Positions 61,143-64,000 of a DNA stretch of 64,000 nucleotides are shown here, piece after piece. Each line of letters begins with the position of its first letter. Position 1 is the stretch's first letter. The notes under the pieces are model-generated. The model had not been told where the DNA came from. It did not search any database and worked only from the letters and a program-made list of their open reading frames with translations. Source of the stretch: UBA1876 sp003446665 (GTDB lineage Bacteria; Synergistota; Synergistia; Synergistales; Thermovirgaceae); assembly GCA_040616305.1 (NCBI GenBank), contig CP159918.1, forward strand, positions 2,139,406-2,203,405, written 5' to 3'. Made by a program: the position numbers and the translations under genes.

Positions 61143-61171
61143 AAGGGGCCGCCCAACTTGGGCAGCCCCTT
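61143..61171. terminator. Bidirectional terminator
   Basis: aaggggc-c-gccca pairs with tgggc-a-gcccctt, followed on the + strand by a pyrimidine-rich tract, between convergent genes. Confidence 0.75.
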
Positions 61172-61175
61172 TCTT

Positions 61176-62147
61176 CTAATAGCGCCTCAGTATGTCCTCC
61201 AGCCTTTCGTGGTCGATGTTCCCGCCGGAGATGAGCACTCCCACCCGACGGCCCCAGCCCGAGATGCGCCCGGAAAGCAAGGCGGCCACGCCCACGGCAC
61301 CGGCTCCCTCGACGACCTGGTGGTGCTCGCGATGCAGCCATGCAATCGCGCGGGCTATTTCCTCCTCGGTGACGGCGATGAAGCCGGATACGCGAAGCCT
61401 TGCCAGGTCTAAAAGGCTCTGCGGTATGGACCCGGTCAGCCCGTCGGCCAAAGAGTCCCCGTATTCCACATCGACGACGCGGCCTTTCGGCCACGACGCG
61501 ACGAAGGGCTGGGAGGCAACGGACTGCACGCCCCATACCTCAACGGAAGGCCGCAGCGATTTGGCGGCAAGGGCAACCCCGGAAATAAGGCCGCCTCCTC
61601 CCGCCGGAACGATTACAGCATCAAGTTCGGGCTCCGCCATAAACATCTCAAGCCCGGCCGTTCCGGCTCCGCTTATTATCCAGTGATCCTCGAAGGAGGA
61701 TACATAGGTCATACCCTCTTCGGCCTCGAGCCTGTGGGCTTCTTTCTCAGCGTCGTCGTAGAATGGGCCGTGCACGTGAAGCCTTACCCACTCGCCCCCA
61801 AGACGGCGTACGGCTTTCTGCTTGGTTACGGGGCAGCTCTCGGGGACACAGACAACGGCTCTGACCCCAAGCATGGAAGCGGCGATGGCGACCCCCTGGG
61901 CGTGGTTGCCGCTTGAGGCTGTGACCACGCCTTTTTCCCGCTTTCTTTCGTCCAGGCTGAACATCTTGTTAAGAGCGCCCCGAATCTTGAAGGAGCCCGC
62001 TATCTGCTGATTTTCCCACTTTAAAAAGACCTCGCCGCCGGTAATTTCCCCCAATTGCAGGGACTTTTCAAGGGGAGTGCGGCGGATCCGTCCCTCGAGA
62101 AACCTGTTTGCCAGTAAAATGTCGCTCATCGCCGGGTTTATAAGCAC
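61176..62147 (-). CDS. PLP-dependent threonine/serine dehydratase-like enzyme
   Basis: About 323 residues; GTG 62147 is preferred because AGGAGG lies 8 nt upstream. The fold-type II signatures are QIAGSFKIRGALNKM (PLP lysine), ASSGNHAQGVAIAA, VPAGGGGLISGVALA (phosphate loop) and VLISGGNID. It deaminates threonine or serine to a 2-oxo acid. It lacks the C-terminal ACT regulatory domain, like catabolic forms. Confidence 0.87.
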   Translation of the reverse strand: MLINPAMSDILLANRFLEGRIRRTPLEKSLQLGEITGGEVFLKWENQQIAGSFKIRGALNKMFSLDERKREKGVVTASSGNHAQGVAIAASMLGVRAVVCVPESCPVTKQKAVRRLGGEWVRLHVHGPFYDDAEKEAHRLEAEEGMTYVSSFEDHWIISGAGTAGLEMFMAEPELDAVIVPAGGGGLISGVALAAKSLRPSVEVWGVQSVASQPFVASWPKGRVVDVEYGDSLADGLTGSIPQSLLDLARLRVSGFIAVTEEEIARAIAWLHREHHQVVEGAGAVGVAALLSGRISGWGRRVGVLISGGNIDHERLEDILRRY

Positions 62148-62229
62148 ACCGAACACCTCCTGTGACGTTATGGAACTTCTCGAGTATACTCCAAATTATC
62201 CGCATACCCGGCTCTTTTGGCCTCGCCTT

Positions 62230-63387
62230 TCACAGGAGGCTCTCCAGGGCCCTGATCGTGGCGTCTATGTCCTCTTCGGTGTTGAAATACCCTACGCTGA
62301 CCCTGAGCGATCCCATGGGGAAGCTACCAAGCGTCATGTGGGCAAGGGGCGCGCAGTGGAGGCCAGGCCTGGTCTCTATGTCCCATTCGTCGGCAAGGCG
62401 CATGGCCAGGGTCCCGTTGTCAAAGTCCGGCGGGTTGAGGGAAAACACCGCCAGGCGGCCGTCCACGTCTTTTTTACCGTAAAAGACCAGGCCCTTTATG
62501 GGCTCAAGCCCCGCCAGAAGCCTGCGTCCGAGCTCTTCTTCCCGTTTTCGTATCCTGGCCGGCCTTTTTTCTGTAATCCAGTCCAGCGCCGCGGAAAGCC
62601 CCGCTATCCCGGGAAGGTTCGGCGTTCCCGCCTCGAACTTGTCCGGCATCGCCTCAGGCTGCCTCTGTTTTTCCGAAAAGCTTCCCGTCCCACCCTCGAC
62701 GAAGGGCTTTACTTTCTTCGCGAATTCCGGCTCCCACAGTATGCCCCCCGTTCCTTGCGGGCCCAAAAGCCCCTTGTGGCCGGTAAAACAGAGGGCCGCA
62801 AGACCGAGTCTTTCTGCGTTCAGGTCCATTACGCCCGCCGTCTGGGCCGCGTCCAGCACCAGGGGGACTCCATGTTCCCTGCAGATACCGGCTATGTCTT
62901 CCAGGGGCTGGATGGTACCGCAGACGTTGCTGGCGTGGCTCAAAACCACCATGTCGGCCCCTTTTGTACGAAGCAGCGACTCCAGGTCGGCCGGGTCGAG
63001 TTTTCCACACCTGGAGCAGGGGAGTACTGAAAGGGCCACGCCTTCCTCCTCGAGATGCCGCAGGGGCCTTATGACCGCATTATGCTCCATGGAGGTGGTA
63101 ACCACGTGGTGACCCCTTCTCAGATACCCCTTAAGGACCACGTTGAGGGCTTCCGTGACGTTTGAAGTAAATGTAAGGTACCTGGCGTCACCGCCTTCGT
63201 AACCGCCGAAAAATTCGGCCAGCTTCTCCCTGGCTGTGGTCACAAGATCCAGCGTCCCTATGTCGCGGTCTGCCGCCGAACCCCTGCCGAGGTTGGCCCC
63301 GCCGGTGGAAAGAAATTCGGACATGGCCCGGGGCACGCACTCGGGTTTGGGCCAGGAGGTAGCTCCGTTGTTCAGATATATGGGCAT
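62230..63387 (-). CDS. Class V aminotransferase-fold enzyme (cysteine desulfurase-like)
   Basis: 385 residues. Start YLNNGATSWPKPE, then SNVTEALNVVLKGYL, TSMEHNAVIRPL, LDAAQTAGVMDLN and PLP lysine FTGHKGLLGPQGTGG. These traits fit the cysteine-desulfurase family sometimes linked with selenium or molybdenum hydroxylase maturation (the EF2568-like branch). A Cys in LHCAPLAH could be the sulfur-accepting residue. Single gene, 73 nt downstream of the threonine-dehydratase gene's start. Confidence 0.8.
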   Translation of the reverse strand: MPIYLNNGATSWPKPECVPRAMSEFLSTGGANLGRGSAADRDIGTLDLVTTAREKLAEFFGGYEGGDARYLTFTSNVTEALNVVLKGYLRRGHHVVTTSMEHNAVIRPLRHLEEEGVALSVLPCSRCGKLDPADLESLLRTKGADMVVLSHASNVCGTIQPLEDIAGICREHGVPLVLDAAQTAGVMDLNAERLGLAALCFTGHKGLLGPQGTGGILWEPEFAKKVKPFVEGGTGSFSEKQRQPEAMPDKFEAGTPNLPGIAGLSAALDWITEKRPARIRKREEELGRRLLAGLEPIKGLVFYGKKDVDGRLAVFSLNPPDFDNGTLAMRLADEWDIETRPGLHCAPLAHMTLGSFPMGSLRVSVGYFNTEEDIDATIRALESLL

Positions 63388-63580
63388 TTAGTGTTCCCCT
63401 CGACTTTCATGAAAATAAAGACAAGCGCATTATAACACCGAGCCTTCTGGTGCCATTCCTGAAAAAGGAAAACCCAGACCGGGGAGAAAAGCGTTAACCA
63501 TTCCTGACCAAATATCTGAGGACACATAGCTTTTCACTAAGAAAGTGTATGAAGTATACAAGGAAATGCCGAAAATTGAG

Positions 63581-63934
63581 TTATCCACATTTCTTTTTTC
63601 GATTCTTATCTTATTTAAATCATATTTTTCCACAAAAAGTTCGGGGGTCAGGCTTGACATGTCCCGTATTTGTGGGGAATATTCGCAACCGTGGCTTATC
63701 TCCACGATTCCAAAGTAAGTAATAACAGATAAGGTTCGCCTCTTTTGGGCATATTTTTCCACAGGCGTGGATAAGTATGTGGAAATTTTTGAATTTCCTG
63801 TCCATCCTTTTTGTCAAAATTGGTCATTCGAGATGACTTTTTGGCTTATCCAAGAAATCGGAGTTTTCGACTCTTCTTTTTATCCACATAGATATCCAGA
63901 TGACGGTGTATATGTGGATAAAAATTGTGGATAT
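63581..63934. other. Probable oriC: DnaA-box cluster at the right edge
   Basis: Perfect TTATCCACA at 63581 and 63880, its inverse TGTGGATAA at 63913, ttttccaca at 63626 and 63755, and single-mismatch boxes near 63766 and 63926, all in an AT-rich, gene-free stretch from 63388 to the end. With rsmG-parAB and parS nearby this is the likely replication origin, dnaA presumably following beyond the window. Confidence 0.75.
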
Positions 63935-64000
63935 TTCTGTGATACCATTAGTATCGCTCACGTAATTTCTTTACGCAAAGGTCGAGGGGGAAGAGTAATT

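Noticed and set aside
63430..63817. Small minus-strand reading frames inside the DnaA-box region
   Set aside because: They overlap DnaA boxes, have AT-driven composition and no family; the stretch is better explained as origin DNA.
1..64000. tRNA or rRNA genes and CRISPR arrays
   Set aside because: I looked for cloverleaf ends, the GGTTCGAA motif and regularly spaced short direct repeats and saw none; the only array-like repeats are the hairpin/parS modules, which are not CRISPR.

Overview
The window looks like high-GC chromosomal DNA of an anaerobic diderm bacterium. The anaerobic signs are rubrerythrin, a tungsten/molybdenum aldehyde ferredoxin oxidoreductase, a glycyl-radical-enzyme activase remnant and a probable selenoprotein. 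The diderm signs are Wza/Wzz-type polysaccharide export, a large AsmA/TamB-like protein and a predicted outer-membrane barrel. The gene set would suit Synergistota, but that is an inference, not something the sequence proves. The right edge carries a dense cluster of DnaA boxes, so the window probably ends at oriC, with dnaA just beyond it.

The left part (1-38 kb) is an accessory landscape. SNF2/SWIM helicase genes, two MazEF-like toxin-antitoxin loci (one decayed) and an AbiEii-type pair are interspersed with ordinary metabolic genes: rbr, galE-like, hisD-like, thiC under a TPP riboswitch, malic enzyme, phoA-type phosphatase, a molybdenum hydroxylase operon and an M20 amidohydrolase. About 15 copies of a ~27 bp REP sequence (core ggggtcagatctttattttt) punctuate it. 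They occur singly or as inverted pairs (REPINs), together with one intact and one decayed REP-associated tyrosine transposase. Several REPs supply the last codons and stop of the neighbouring gene. A complete IS110-type element sits inside one REP. Its upstream non-coding RNA has loops whose sequence matches both the REP target and the element's own ends, as expected of a bridge RNA. Fragments of two relatives lie at 0.3 kb and 32.1 kb. Other decay is seen in a REC-GGDEF gene, an efflux adaptor, a C69-like peptidase and a glycyl-radical activase.

A short gene at 26.4 kb has an in-frame TGA followed by Cys and a hairpin at bacterial-SECIS distance. I read it as a selenoprotein.

The middle (38-51 kb) is housekeeping-like and has no REPs: aldehyde ferredoxin oxidoreductase plus a MoaD-like partner, a polysaccharide export operon, a sirtuin, an EamA transporter, bioY with a BirA-type operator, a PEP carboxykinase of unusual sequence, YigZ and HIT proteins.

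The right part (51-64 kb) is the replication/segregation neighbourhood: rsmG-parA-parB, then a ~1.9 kb intergenic mosaic array built from eight copies of a long hairpin. Four of these hairpins are followed by a perfect parS (TGTTTCACGTGAAACA) and three by a different palindrome. Then come the AsmA-like gene, a threonine-dehydratase-like gene, a class V aminotransferase and the presumptive origin.
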